This document shows, one piece after another, positions 1-7,722 of a stretch of DNA of 53,010 bases. The first letter of the stretch is position 1, and each line of letters begins with the position of its first letter. The DNA comes from Candidatus Pelearchaeum maunauluense (GTDB lineage: Archaea > Thermoproteota > Nitrososphaeria_A > Caldarchaeales > Caldarchaeaceae). A program made the position numbers and the translations under genes. The stretch lies in assembly GCA_030059675.1 (NCBI GenBank), contig JANVYQ010000010.1:1-53010 (forward strand), written 5' to 3'. The notes below the pieces were generated by a model, which saw only the letters and a list, made by a program, of their open reading frames with translations, did not search any database and was not told the DNA's origin.

Positions 1-100
1 CGCGTCGATGATACTGCGCATAGACGACGTGGTCGCCGCCTCGAAGAAGAAGGAAGAGAAGGGCAAGAAGGGCGAGGAGGAGGAAGTCCCAGAGTCTTAA
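1..100 (+). CDS. Thermosome subunit, C-terminal end (partial)
   Basis: An open frame entering from the left edge (codons from base 2) ends in TAA at 98-100. The visible 32 residues begin with ASMILRIDDVVAAS, which matches the end of the last conserved helix of archaeal group II chaperonins (usually ASMILRIDDVI). A charged tail of Lys/Glu/Gly and PES follows. Thermosomes refold proteins in the cytoplasm as double-ring ATP-dependent cages. The tail lacks the Gly-Gly-Met repeats of some paralogues. The gene converges on the next one, 24 bp away, and T-rich DNA at 131-160 could terminate it. The identification rests on this short conserved end only. Confidence 0.85.
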   Translation, partial: ASMILRIDDVVAASKKKEEKGKKGEEEEVPES

Positions 101-124
101 AACACCAATAACCGCCCAATAATT

Positions 125-655
125 TTAGCGGCTTTTTCTCGTTATTTTTGAAATCACTCCCTCCAGTTCTAGTAGTTTTTCTTTAATATCCTCCAGTCCG
201 CCGTAGCCGCCTAGCGTGTTGTCACTTCTCACTACGCGGTGGCATGGTATCATTATGATTATTGGGTTTGCTCCAACCGCGTTTCCTACAGCCCTATAGG
301 CCTGCCCCACACCAGCTTCGCGGGCAACCTTAGCATAGCTCCAGACTTCGCCGTATGGAATTTTTGAGACAACAGACCAGACGCGGCGTTGAAACTCGGT
401 ACCCCGCGGCTCTAGCGGGACGCTAAACCACCTACGCCCACCCGCAAGATACTCAACCAGCTGCAAACCCGCCTCGCGTGTCGTGTCATTACCCCCCATC
501 TGGGGCTTATAGCCAAGCATCGTAAGCCGCCTCACGACGCTGCTCCTAGAAGAAAGACTTACGCGTAAAATCGCATCATCACTAGCTACTATGGTTAGCC
601 GCCCAATACGCGTCTCTATATCCTCTATGAAGACCTGTTCCTCATGAGCAGGCAT
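125..655 (-). CDS. ogt: Methylated-DNA--protein-cysteine methyltransferase
   Basis: This protein (176 aa) removes alkyl groups from O6-alkylguanine by transferring them to its own cysteine, repairing DNA in one suicidal step. The active-site motif IPCHRVV lies at residues 136-142 with acceptor Cys138. It is followed by the usual glycine-rich GGYGG and preceded by the helix-turn-helix DNA-binding part (residues 85-130, including YGEVWSY and an Asn-Ala-Val-Gly-Ala-Asn stretch). Length and domain order are normal for the family. The ATG at 655 is supported by a TATA box centred near 684, which would give an almost leaderless transcript. It lies just downstream of tRNA-His on the same strand. Confidence 0.95.
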   Translation of the reverse strand: MPAHEEQVFIEDIETRIGRLTIVASDDAILRVSLSSRSSVVRRLTMLGYKPQMGGNDTTREAGLQLVEYLAGGRRWFSVPLEPRGTEFQRRVWSVVSKIPYGEVWSYAKVAREAGVGQAYRAVGNAVGANPIIIMIPCHRVVRSDNTLGGYGGLEDIKEKLLELEGVISKITRKSR

Positions 656-678
656 CTCATCATCAACGGTCTAGCATG

Positions 679-689
679 ACTTATAGACC
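679..689 (-). promoter_or_regulatory. TATA box of the methyltransferase gene
   Basis: On the minus strand the sequence reads GGTCTATAAGTC, centred about 684. Archaeal transcription starts about 26 bp downstream, i.e. near 658, three bases before the ATG at 655. The A-rich tract just upstream is probably the end of the tRNA-His transcript. Confidence 0.6.
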
Positions 690-714
690 CTCCCTCTTTT
701 TCAGGATGAGAGAG

Positions 715-805
715 GGCCGCGGGCGGGATTCGAACCCGCGCGGCAGGGTTTCTGCCAGCTATCGTCCACAGCCCTGAAGGCTAACCGGGCTACCTCACCG
801 CGGCC
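715..805 (-). tRNA. tRNA-His (GTG) with a 16-nt intron
   Basis: The minus strand folds into a full cloverleaf. The acceptor stem is GCCGCGG (798-804) with CCGCGGC (716-722). The T arm is GCGGG-TTCGAAT-CCCGC. The anticodon stem is CAGGG/CCCTG with anticodon GTG at 767-769. The extra 5' G of tRNA-His (G-1, base 805) faces discriminator C73 (base 715). The anticodon loop is too long and contains a 16-nt intron (750-765) at the canonical 37/38 position. CTGT can pair with GCAG to form the 4-bp central helix, leaving 3-nt bulges GGA and AAA, a bulge-helix-bulge site for the archaeal splicing endonuclease. CCA is not encoded. A TATA-like stretch at 843-850 sits upstream. Confidence 0.93.
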
Positions 806-847
806 ACTATCCCTGCCTCCCCATTCTCCTAGACATCTGGCCTAAAT

Positions 848-1681
848 TTATGCATGCGCCGCGAAGGTCTCTTCTATGACTCGTATTTGTTTGAGGCTTA
901 GCCTCGCCACCCACCGTTGGAGTATTGAGTCATCTAGGGGTGAGAGCTCTACTGCGCGTGTCGCCTCGCGTTTGGATAGTCCCTTGACCTGTTGTAGGGT
1001 GTTTCTGAGGGCGTTTCTCGTCTTCTTGTCTGTTTGGCGTAGAAATGAGAGCATGAAACGGCTGGTGTAGCTGGGGCTGGCTGGCTTTAGGGCAACGATG
1101 ACAGCGTCGTGCTCCGTCTCTGGGTAGAAGTGGTAGCGCCTAACACGTTCATGCAAGACCACATCGTAGGCTAGCCGCACTTTGTATGTTAGGAGTGTTT
1201 CTTCCTGTGATCCTGGCTTAGCGGTGAGCCTCCTAGCCAAAGGTTCGGGAAACAGGAGCGAAGCCCCTGCCACGCCACGCCGTATGAGGCGGTTAAGCAG
1301 AGCCTCAGCTAGGCTATACGGCGGGTTTGAGACCAGCTTGCTAAAGTGGGGAAGCTGGGCCTTCAGGAAGTCTGCGCTAATCACTACAACATTATCACAG
1401 GTGGCCACGTTCTCCCTCAGTATGGGTATCAGCCGCCTATCCTTCTCCAGCGCCAGAACCTTCCCAGCCCTCCTAGACGCTGCTAGCGTGATATTCCCAT
1501 GACCAGCACCCAAGTCCAGCACCACATCACTCCTCCCCACATCCGCAACCTCAACCAAGCGGCTAGCCACATCACTGCTTAGCAGGAAGTGCTGGTCAAG
1601 CAAGGGGTTAGGGACAAAACCATGCTTAGCGAAGATTTTTCTGAGCCTCTCCCTCTCATCGTCTAATCCGGCCAGCTCCAT
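848..1681 (-). CDS. rsmA: 16S rRNA dimethyladenosine transferase (RsmA/Dim1)
   Basis: This SAM-dependent enzyme (277 aa) dimethylates two adjacent adenosines in the 3' helix of 16S rRNA during small-subunit assembly. The N-terminus has the family phrase for a correctly positioned enzyme (NPLLDQHFL, residues 25-33). Motif I is DLGAGHGNIT (56-65), and the catalytic NPPYS motif is at 119-123. A helical C-terminal domain follows, as in archaeal Dim1. The start overlaps the end of the upstream hypothetical gene by 19 bp, so the two are probably co-transcribed. The tRNA-His promoter lies within the last bases of this gene. Confidence 0.95.
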   Translation of the reverse strand: MELAGLDDERERLRKIFAKHGFVPNPLLDQHFLLSSDVASRLVEVADVGRSDVVLDLGAGHGNITLAASRRAGKVLALEKDRRLIPILRENVATCDNVVVISADFLKAQLPHFSKLVSNPPYSLAEALLNRLIRRGVAGASLLFPEPLARRLTAKPGSQEETLLTYKVRLAYDVVLHERVRRYHFYPETEHDAVIVALKPASPSYTSRFMLSFLRQTDKKTRNALRNTLQQVKGLSKREATRAVELSPLDDSILQRWVARLSLKQIRVIEETFAAHA

Positions 1682-2007
1682 GACTTGTATAGAGTATATG
1701 CGTTCCCCCTTTTGAAGAACTTGTGCTTATGGTCGCGCCAGTCTAGCTTGGCTGCCTCATCTGGTATAGGCCGGGCCTTGCCTGAGCCGGTCTCAACTAT
1801 ACGTAGCGCCACCACGTCGCCCAGCCTTGAGCCATAACGAGCCCTGTCTGGGTGTCTCTCCATACATTTCAAGACCGCGAAGAGCCCCAGCTTAAGCCCC
1901 TCATCATAGCTGCTCACTACACCTGAGTGGTTGAGAACAGCGTCGTATGGCCGCCAGCCCTCTCCCTGAAGGAAAAGCTCCACCCTGTAAAGCTTCTCCG
2001 CACCCAA
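1663..2007 (-). CDS. Conserved-looking hypothetical protein upstream of rsmA
   Basis: A 114-residue soluble protein that I do not recognise. It has mixed charge, a Trp-rich end (YKSWSWPD) and no membrane segment or metal motif. The start at 2007 is TTG. It is favoured because a minus-strand TATA box (2031-2039) is centred 26-29 bp upstream, predicting a leaderless message. The gene overlaps rsmA by 19 bp, so a coupled role in ribosome biogenesis or translation is possible but is inference from position only. Confidence 0.7.
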   Translation of the reverse strand: MGAEKLYRVELFLQGEGWRPYDAVLNHSGVVSSYDEGLKLGLFAVLKCMERHPDRARYGSRLGDVVALRIVETGSGKARPIPDEAAKLDWRDHKHKFFKRGNAYTLYKSWSWPD

Positions 2008-2072
2008 GCCGCGGCCTCTGGCTGGATAGCGGTATATAACCCACTATTTGGGACAAAAAATCTTGAAGAGAG

Positions 2073-2600
2073 ATGAGGGTTGGTAGGACGGATATAGAGC
2101 TGGTCAAGGGCGACATAACCGAGCTTGAGGTTGATGCAATAGTTAACGCCGCCAACTCCAGCCTGAAGATGGGCGGCGGGGTGGCTGGGGCGATACTGAG
2201 GAAGGGCGGGAAGAGCATTCAGGAAGAGTGCGACAGGATAGGATACTGCCCTGTGGGCGGTGCGGTAATAACGGGAGGCGGGAAACTAAAAGCGAAACAC
2301 GTGATACACGCTGTCGGCCCGCGGATGGGAGAGGGAGACGAAGATAGAAAACTACGGAACGCCACACTCAACTCATTAAAACTAGCAGACAAGCATAGCT
2401 TAAAGTCAATAGCCTTCCCAGCAATCTCAACAGGAATCTTCGGCTACCCAAAAGATAAATGCGCCAACATAATGCTCACAACAACAATCGAATACATAAA
2501 GACGCAGGGAACAGGCCTTAGAAAGATAATCTTCTGCCTATACGACAACGAGACCTACAAAATATTCCAAGAAACCCTCAACAGACTGGAGAAACAATAG
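2073..2600 (+). CDS. Macro-domain protein (ADP-ribose binding/hydrolysing)
   Basis: A stand-alone macro domain of 175 residues. The ligand-binding signatures are present: GDIT (13-16), DAIVNAANSSL with GGGVAGAI (21-41), and the C-terminal loop AISTGIFGYP. Such proteins bind ADP-ribose and often hydrolyse O-acetyl-ADP-ribose or ADP-ribosylated protein in the cytoplasm. The Asn of NAANSSL and the glycine loop needed for deacetylase activity are retained, so it is probably an active hydrolase. The gene is divergent from the rsmA operon, with 65 bp between, and is followed by tRNA-Met. Confidence 0.92.
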   Translation: MRVGRTDIELVKGDITELEVDAIVNAANSSLKMGGGVAGAILRKGGKSIQEECDRIGYCPVGGAVITGGGKLKAKHVIHAVGPRMGEGDEDRKLRNATLNSLKLADKHSLKSIAFPAISTGIFGYPKDKCANIMLTTTIEYIKTQGTGLRKIIFCLYDNETYKIFQETLNRLEKQ

Positions 2601-2623
2601 CCAAACCACACATGCGAGGAGAA

Positions 2624-2631
2624 AGATATAA
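2624..2631 (+). promoter_or_regulatory. TATA box of tRNA-Met
   Basis: AGATATAA preceded by purine-rich DNA (possible BRE). A start about 26 bp downstream (near 2654) gives a short leader before the mature tRNA 5' end at 2661. Confidence 0.55.
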
Positions 2632-2660
2632 GACGCCGCTCATAAAAACTGATACTCGGT

Positions 2661-2784
2661 GCCGGGGTAACCCAGACTGGTTATCTGACAAAGCTGGTCA
2701 GACCGGAGAGGGTGCCAGGCTCATAACCTGGATGTCGAGGGTTCGAGACGGCTCCCTCGCGCCGCGAAACTCCCTCCCCCGGCA
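2661..2784 (+). tRNA. Elongator-type tRNA-Met (CAT) with two non-canonical introns
   Basis: The acceptor stem GCCGGGG (2661-2667) pairs with CCCCGGC (2777-2783), with discriminator A at 2784. The anticodon arm CCAGG-CTCATAA-CCTGG is uninterrupted. The D loop holds a 26-nt intron (2683-2708). CTGG pairs with CCGG as the central helix, with bulges TTA and AGA and an inner TCTGAC/GTCAGA hairpin. The T loop holds a 23-nt intron (2748-2770). TTCG pairs with CGAA, with bulges AGA and ACT and an inner CGGC/GCCG stem. Cutting after the second base of each bulge leaves a normal 10-nt D loop and a perfect TTCGAGT T loop, giving a 75-nt tRNA. The acceptor sequence fits elongator Met; a CAT-anticodon tRNA-Ile2 is less likely but not excluded. 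Confidence 0.92.
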
Positions 2785-2877
2785 CCTATCTTCCCCTGCT
2801 AATTTCAGAATTTTTCCATCCTTTGTATGTGGTGGCTTCATGTCCCCCTGTTTTCGAGCTAACATTAGTGGAACTCA

Positions 2878-3228
2878 CTATATCTGTAGAAGAATTCTTC
2901 TGTAGGTCTTGGCTCTTATATCTTGGTCCCTCCATAAGGCCATGCCTCTGGCAAAATACTTGTAAAGTTCTTCATAATCTCTACAAAATATAACTTCATG
3001 ATTCTTTATGACCTCTACTTTCATGTAAAGCGGAAGTTCCTCAAATAACCATATATCATATCCGGGTTTCCAGGATTTGGAGAAGATTGTTAGAAGCAGT
3101 TCTATTGATTTTAAAGATATCTCATGAGATAGCGTATTATATGCATGGACTATCCTGTTTCTTTAACCGCTTGCTTCCCTTAAAGTATTGAATACCTCAT
3201 GAGTTTGGAGAATAAAGTAAAAGTTCAA
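2878..3228 (-). pseudogene. Remnant of a HEPN/MNT toxin-antitoxin module
   Basis: This gap between tRNA-Met and the ADH-like gene is AT-rich compared with its neighbours. On the minus strand, from a TTG at 3228, the frame reads a HEPN-like C-terminal half. This includes THEVFNTLREASG, then a TAA stop (3163-3165), then RNRIVHAYNTL, which contains the HEPN RNase motif R-x4-H. The same frame runs into the C-terminal half of a minimal nucleotidyltransferase (FEELPLYMKVEVIKNHEVIF and CRDYEELYKYF) and stops at 2878-2880. The nucleotidyltransferase GSxxxG...DxD core is missing. I infer a deletion that fused the ends of a HEPN gene and an MNT gene, followed by a nonsense mutation. Confidence 0.55.
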
Positions 3229-3264
3229 TTATCGCGTTCCGATTAATGGGGTTGGTGTGGTTGT

Positions 3265-4290
3265 TTGAGGGCAGTAGTGTTGGAGGAGCAGGGGCCGCCT
3301 GAGGTTTTGAGGCTAAAGGATGTTGCTGACCCAAGCCCTGCTGCTGATGATGAGGTAGTGATACGGGTAAAGGCGGCTGGGCTGAACAGGATAGATATCT
3401 GGATAAGGAGCGGTTTGTATAAGCTTGAGCTGCCACGTATAATCGGTGTTGATATGGCTGGTGTTGTGGAGAAGGTGGGCTCTAGGGTATCCAACGTGAA
3501 TGTTGGTGATAGGGTGGTGGTTGACCCAGCGTTGTATGATGATGAGTGTAGGTTCTGTAAGCGTGGGTGGACAGCCATGTGTGAGAAGCATAGAATGGTC
3601 GGCTTCCACGTTGATGGGGGATATGCTGAGCTGGTTAGGGTTCCAGCCCGTAATGTCTATCATATCCCCAGCGGAGTGGGCTTTGAGGAAGCTGCGGCTA
3701 TTCCAGTGAATTTCCTCACCGTTTGGCATAACCTGTTCGTGAGAGCGAGGGTTGAGGCTGGTGATTATGTCCTCGTGGTTGGTGCTGGGAGCGGTATCGG
3801 GTATGCTGCCATACAGCTAGCCAAGCTGGCTGGGGCTACCGTCATAACCACGGTGGGCGACGAATGGAAGGCGAGCAAGGCGCGCGAGCTTGGAGCGGAT
3901 TATGTGATAAACAGAAAGAAGGAGAACGTGGCTGAGCGTGTTAATGAGATAACCAACGGCCGTGGCGTGGATTTGGTGTTTGAACACGCTGGACAGGCCA
4001 TGTGGGACGCGGCCGTTAAGAGCCTAAGGCCTGGCGGGACTATGGTCTTCTGCGGCGCAACGACAGGGGATACTACGCAGATTAACATCAGGCTACTGTA
4101 CAGAAAGCAGCTGAACTTGCATGGAGCTTATGCGTGGAATAGAGACGCTATGGAGAAGGTTCTCCAGCTCTTCGCAGAGCGTAAGCTAAAAGCTGTTGTG
4201 GATAGCGTCATGCCCTTGGAGGATGCTGTAAAGGCTCATAAAAGGATGGAGAATAGCGAGCATTTTGGAAAGATAATCCTGAGGCCTTGA
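3265..4290 (+). CDS. Medium-chain alcohol dehydrogenase/quinone oxidoreductase-like protein
   Basis: A 341-residue NAD(P)H-dependent oxidoreductase of the MDR superfamily. The N-terminal GroES-like domain has the quinone-reductase form LNRIDIWIRSG (40-50) instead of the Cys-x-x-Asp catalytic zinc site of true alcohol dehydrogenases. The structural zinc lobe is incomplete: Cys95, Cys98 and Cys106 remain but the first cysteine is Asp. The Rossmann motif GAGSGIGYAA is at 173-182. These features suggest an enoyl/quinone-type reductase; the substrate is unknown. TTG at 3265 is the only usable start, since a TAA lies in frame at 3244. Its stop overlaps the TTG of the next gene (4 bp), indicating an operon. 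Confidence 0.88.
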   Translation: MRAVVLEEQGPPEVLRLKDVADPSPAADDEVVIRVKAAGLNRIDIWIRSGLYKLELPRIIGVDMAGVVEKVGSRVSNVNVGDRVVVDPALYDDECRFCKRGWTAMCEKHRMVGFHVDGGYAELVRVPARNVYHIPSGVGFEEAAAIPVNFLTVWHNLFVRARVEAGDYVLVVGAGSGIGYAAIQLAKLAGATVITTVGDEWKASKARELGADYVINRKKENVAERVNEITNGRGVDLVFEHAGQAMWDAAVKSLRPGGTMVFCGATTGDTTQINIRLLYRKQLNLHGAYAWNRDAMEKVLQLFAERKLKAVVDSVMPLEDAVKAHKRMENSEHFGKIILRP

Positions 4291-5138
4291 GCTTCCCAGC
4301 AAAATTCCAAGAATACACAACGCGCATAGCTGGTGAGAAGCGTCTAGGCTCCTCAGCCTTAGCAGAGCTGGCGCTGAACGCATTAGCAGCCCTAGCAGAC
4401 GAGACAGATATGCATATTCTATTGGAGAGGGCTGTAGGGCTAGTCAGGAACCTTAGGCCGAGCATGCCCCTTATAGGGCGTGTAGCAGAAGAGGCGCTCT
4501 ATAGGTATCAAGAACTGGTAGAGAAAGCTGGAGACGCTGACTATGGGAGGATATTGTTGCGGGCTGTGGATGAGGTTAGGCGTGAGTATCACCTGATGGT
4601 TGAACAGATTGTGGAGAATGCGCAGAAGCTTATCGCTGATAAACGCCGTGTAGCTACGATAAGCTACAGCGGTACTGTTAAGCAGGTTTTGACATCCCCC
4701 AAATGGTCTGGGAGTGTGGTTATACTAGAGTCTAGGCCCATGCGGGAGGGGTTTATGCTGGCAGAAGAGTTGAGCAGCGTTAGGAGGGTTGAGGTCATGG
4801 TTGACGCTGCCATGTCATATGCCGTGGCGGACGCGGACGCCATCCTAGTAGGGGCTGACGCGGTCTTTAGGAAAGGCGGGTTCATCGGGAAAATCGGCTG
4901 CTACCCACTATGCACGCTGGCACAAAAGGCAGGAAAGCCGGTCTACGTTCTCGCAGATACGTGGAAATTCTCGGACAGGCTAGATATTGCCCTTGAGGAG
5001 GGAGACCCAGAAGAAGTGTGGCCTGAAGCTGGAAGCAGCATTAAGATACGAAATCCCTACTTTGAGGTAACGCCGCATGAGCTTGTTACCGCGTATGTAA
5101 CCGAGCATGGTGTGGTTGGCTCAGATAGCCTTGTATAG
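4287..5138 (+). CDS. eIF2B alpha/beta/delta-family protein
   Basis: A 283-residue member of the family that includes eIF2B regulatory subunits, methylthioribose-1-phosphate isomerase and ribose-1,5-bisphosphate isomerase. An N-terminal helical part (1-110) precedes the Rossmann-like domain. That domain has SYSGTVKQVL near residue 127, ESRPMREG near 148 and the conserved GGFIGKIG...PVYVLADTWKF stretch. The catalytic Cys of the isomerases is not at the expected place (SYSG), so a regulatory or binding role resembling archaeal aIF2B is more likely. It starts at TTG 4287, overlapping the upstream stop. No RuBisCO or AMP phosphorylase is nearby to suggest a role in nucleotide salvage. Confidence 0.82.
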   Translation: MSFPAKFQEYTTRIAGEKRLGSSALAELALNALAALADETDMHILLERAVGLVRNLRPSMPLIGRVAEEALYRYQELVEKAGDADYGRILLRAVDEVRREYHLMVEQIVENAQKLIADKRRVATISYSGTVKQVLTSPKWSGSVVILESRPMREGFMLAEELSSVRRVEVMVDAAMSYAVADADAILVGADAVFRKGGFIGKIGCYPLCTLAQKAGKPVYVLADTWKFSDRLDIALEEGDPEEVWPEAGSSIKIRNPYFEVTPHELVTAYVTEHGVVGSDSLV

Positions 5139-5163
5139 AGGTGGCGAGGCGGCGAGAAGAGAG

Positions 5164-5817
5164 ATGAAGCCCAGTTACATTGTTCATGAAGTTGGTATGC
5201 TGATGAGCAATTCCTACGTGGTATATGATCCAGATACCCTTGATGCTGTTTTGATAGACGCTGGCGATGATGCTTGGAAGATTCTTGACACTATTCAGAG
5301 TAAGCGTCTTAAGGTGTCCGCCATCTACGCAACCCACTGCCATTTTGACCATGTTATGGCGGTTAACGACCTGCGCGATGCTCTTGGCTGTAAGTTCTAC
5401 ATCCACCGCGCAGATGAGGAGATACTGAGGAACATGAAGGCAGATACCCGCCGTTTCTTGGGTATTGAGGTGACAGACCCGCCAAGCCCAGATGGATACA
5501 TAGATGAGGGAGACAGCATAACCATAGGCCGTTGCGGTCTCCGTGTTATACATACCCCAGGCCACTCGCCTGGAAGCGTATGCTATGTCGGGGAGGGAAT
5601 AGTATTCACAGGCGACACGCTCTTCAGGGCATCTATAGGCAGGACAGACGGGCCCGGGGGAGATACGGAGAAGATAGTCTCATCAATAGTGGGCAAGCTC
5701 TTTACCTTGCCCGACGATACTGTGGCTCTCCCTGGTCATGGGCCGCCTACGACGATAGGTGAGGAGAGGCTCAGCAACCCGTTTGTGGGTGAGCGGGGTA
5801 TGCTGAGACGGTCATGA
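5164..5817 (+). CDS. Metallo-beta-lactamase fold hydrolase (glyoxalase II-like)
   Basis: A 217-residue soluble hydrolase. The di-metal motif THCHFDH is at residues 57-63. Other metal ligands appear in HTPGHSPGS (about 142), in TGDTLF and in the C-terminal PGHGP. The compact length matches the glyoxalase-II/persulfide-dioxygenase-like subgroup, which cleaves thioesters or related substrates. The open frame extends back to GTG 5107. The ATG at 5164 is preferred because the family fold begins at YIVHEVGMLMSNSYVV and a purine-rich GAGAAGAGAG precedes it. Four-base overlap with the next gene (ATGA) supports co-translation. Confidence 0.9.
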   Translation: MKPSYIVHEVGMLMSNSYVVYDPDTLDAVLIDAGDDAWKILDTIQSKRLKVSAIYATHCHFDHVMAVNDLRDALGCKFYIHRADEEILRNMKADTRRFLGIEVTDPPSPDGYIDEGDSITIGRCGLRVIHTPGHSPGSVCYVGEGIVFTGDTLFRASIGRTDGPGGDTEKIVSSIVGKLFTLPDDTVALPGHGPPTTIGEERLSNPFVGERGMLRRS

Positions 5818-6536
5818 AGAGATGGCGCTCGCTCAAAAGCCTTAACGAGACGATAATCAGATGTAGGCTATGCCCGCGCTTAGTGAGGCATAGAGAGTGG
5901 GTAGCCGCCAATAGGCCGCGGAGATACTCCAACGAGAGATACTGGGCCAAGCCCCTTCCAGGATTTGGAGACGCCAAGGCTAGGCTGCTCATTCTAGGCC
6001 TAGCCCCAGCGGCGCATGGGGGGAATAGGACGGGGAGGATGTTCACGGGTGATAGTGCTGGGAATACTCTGATGAGGGCTCTTTATGAGGCTGGGTTTGC
6101 CAACAAGCCGTTAAGCGAGAGGCGTGATGATGGGCTTGAGCTCCGCGATGCCTACATAACCGCCACTATACGGTGCCCGCCTCCAGATAATAAGCCGACA
6201 CAAGAAGAGATGCGTCGATGCGAGCCCTATCTCATAGCTGAGCTGACCCTCCTAGAACGGGTAAAGGTGGTTGTTGCGCTTGGGCGTATAGCGTTTGAGA
6301 CCTACCTAAGGATACTACGCGAATATGGTGATGGTGTGAGATATGCTGGGAAGCCTGTTTTTGCGCACGGGGCTTGCTACGCTTTTGGAGGCCATCTCTT
6401 CGGGAAACCTACACCCTCGCTCATAGCTTCGTACCATCCGAGTAGGCAGAACACGCAGACAGGTAGGCTAACTCCACAGATGTTGAGCCAGGTCTTCATC
6501 AAGGCCCGCGAGCTGATTACGCGGTCTCCCTCCTAG
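5814..6536 (+). CDS. Uracil-DNA glycosylase, family 5 (UDGb)
   Basis: A 240-residue base-excision repair enzyme that removes uracil (and often hypoxanthine) from DNA, needed where cytosine deaminates quickly at high temperature. The family 5 active-site motif GLAPAAHGGNRTGRMFTGD is at 62-80. As in UDGb, it lacks the polar catalytic Asp/Asn of other UDGs. The C-terminal HPSRQNTQTGRL motif is present. Four cysteines (17, 20, 121, 136) fit the 4Fe-4S cluster of family 4/5 enzymes. It overlaps the upstream MBL gene by 4 bp and overlaps the end of the convergent MFS gene by 20 bp. Confidence 0.94.
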   Translation: MKRWRSLKSLNETIIRCRLCPRLVRHREWVAANRPRRYSNERYWAKPLPGFGDAKARLLILGLAPAAHGGNRTGRMFTGDSAGNTLMRALYEAGFANKPLSERRDDGLELRDAYITATIRCPPPDNKPTQEEMRRCEPYLIAELTLLERVKVVVALGRIAFETYLRILREYGDGVRYAGKPVFAHGACYAFGGHLFGKPTPSLIASYHPSRQNTQTGRLTPQMLSQVFIKARELITRSPS

Positions 6537-7647
6537 AGCTTGCGAGGAGCGCTCCAGCGCCGCTCGCCGATACCAGGGAGGCCATCATGAATACCGAGGA
6601 TAGCCCAAAAGTGTCTGATACTATCGCTGAGCCAAAGCTGCCAGCGGTGCTCCCAACATCCATACTCGTCATATACGCCAGGCCCATCGTTCTCTGCTCT
6701 GCTGGCACTATGTTCGCGACATAGAAGACGCTTGAGGGTATGAAAAGTCCTTGGGCTAGGCCGTATAAGGCTGCTGCTATCCATGCGAGGGCTGGGTTGG
6801 CGACGCTCAAGAGAGCGCCGCTGACGCTCATCATAGCCAGCGAGAGGACAGCAACATGCGCGGCCCCTATCCTGCCTATCATATGCCCAGACACTAGGTG
6901 GCCAACAACGTTGGCAGCGCCCGTGATCATGAAGAGAAGACCCACCTCCCACTCGCTGAACTTCATACTCGCCACCGCGAGTAGCGGTAGGAATGCTAGG
7001 AAAGCCCCTGCCGAGAAGCTGAGAACAAAGCGTCCAAACATCATGTAAGCCATGCGTCGGCTCAGTATTGGTTTCTGTGATGATTGGATAGGGTTGTTAT
7101 CGCCCTTCTTCCTTGCCAGCATTTGGAACGCGCCGAGCAGCGATACTACTGCTCCTGTTATGAATAGGAGCTTGTAGCTTCCCGCAGATATTAGGGAGAC
7201 GCCGATTAGGGGGCCTATAGTCATCCCTATCGGTGGTGCCGTCAGGACGTATCCCACCGTCTTCGGCTGGCTAACTTCACCTTCCTCGGTCTCCACCGAG
7301 AGGGTTAGTGCGGAGGGATGGAATATCCCAAACCCCAATCCTCTTAGGAAGCTCCCAAGAATAAGAACCAACGGGCTTGTAGCAACTGCGTAGGTAATCA
7401 TACCAGTAGCGGTTAGCACCAGCCCGCTTCCAATCATCAACTCCTCACCAACCTTACCCGCTAGCCGCGCCGCTGGAATTCTACTCACTAAAGTCGTGAA
7501 TGTAGCTACCGCGTATATCACGCCGACCATTATGAGGTCTGCACCCAGCGTCTGCGCGTATATGCTCAGATAAGGCGAGACCATGAATGTGGATAGAGTG
7601 AATGAGAGGAACGTTAGCCAGGTCAAGACAAATCTGCTGCCGATCAC
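6517..7647 (-). CDS. Major facilitator superfamily transporter
   Basis: A 376-residue integral membrane protein with about 12 hydrophobic segments in two six-helix halves separated by a charged loop (RKKGDNNPIQSSQKP, about 184-198). The MFS loop 2-3 region (ARLAGKVGEELMIGSG) and the FLRGLGFGIFHP helix typical of drug/sugar exporters are visible. It moves a small molecule across the cytoplasmic membrane by ion coupling; the substrate cannot be told from sequence. It starts at GTG and is divergent from threonine synthase. The 20-bp tail overlap with the glycosylase gene is one of several convergent overlaps in this window. Confidence 0.88.
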   Translation of the reverse strand: MIGSRFVLTWLTFLSFTLSTFMVSPYLSIYAQTLGADLIMVGVIYAVATFTTLVSRIPAARLAGKVGEELMIGSGLVLTATGMITYAVATSPLVLILGSFLRGLGFGIFHPSALTLSVETEEGEVSQPKTVGYVLTAPPIGMTIGPLIGVSLISAGSYKLLFITGAVVSLLGAFQMLARKKGDNNPIQSSQKPILSRRMAYMMFGRFVLSFSAGAFLAFLPLLAVASMKFSEWEVGLLFMITGAANVVGHLVSGHMIGRIGAAHVAVLSLAMMSVSGALLSVANPALAWIAAALYGLAQGLFIPSSVFYVANIVPAEQRTMGLAYMTSMDVGSTAGSFGSAIVSDTFGLSSVFMMASLVSASGAGALLASSRRETA

Positions 7648-7722
7648 GGTCTTCGAACGCCCCGCCTCTGAGCATTTGTAAAGAGTCTGCTTAATTACCG
7701 ACGCTTTAGCGAGGCTTTAAAT

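Noticed and set aside
2612..2905. A 97-codon plus-strand open frame over tRNA-Met
   Set aside because: It reads through the tRNA and its introns and shows no protein-like pattern; the tRNA explains the sequence.
6533..6952. Long opposite- or alternate-frame reading frames inside the MFS and other genes
   Set aside because: They shadow strongly coding frames with recognisable families; Arg/Ser/Pro-rich translations are typical of noncoding frames in this GC range.
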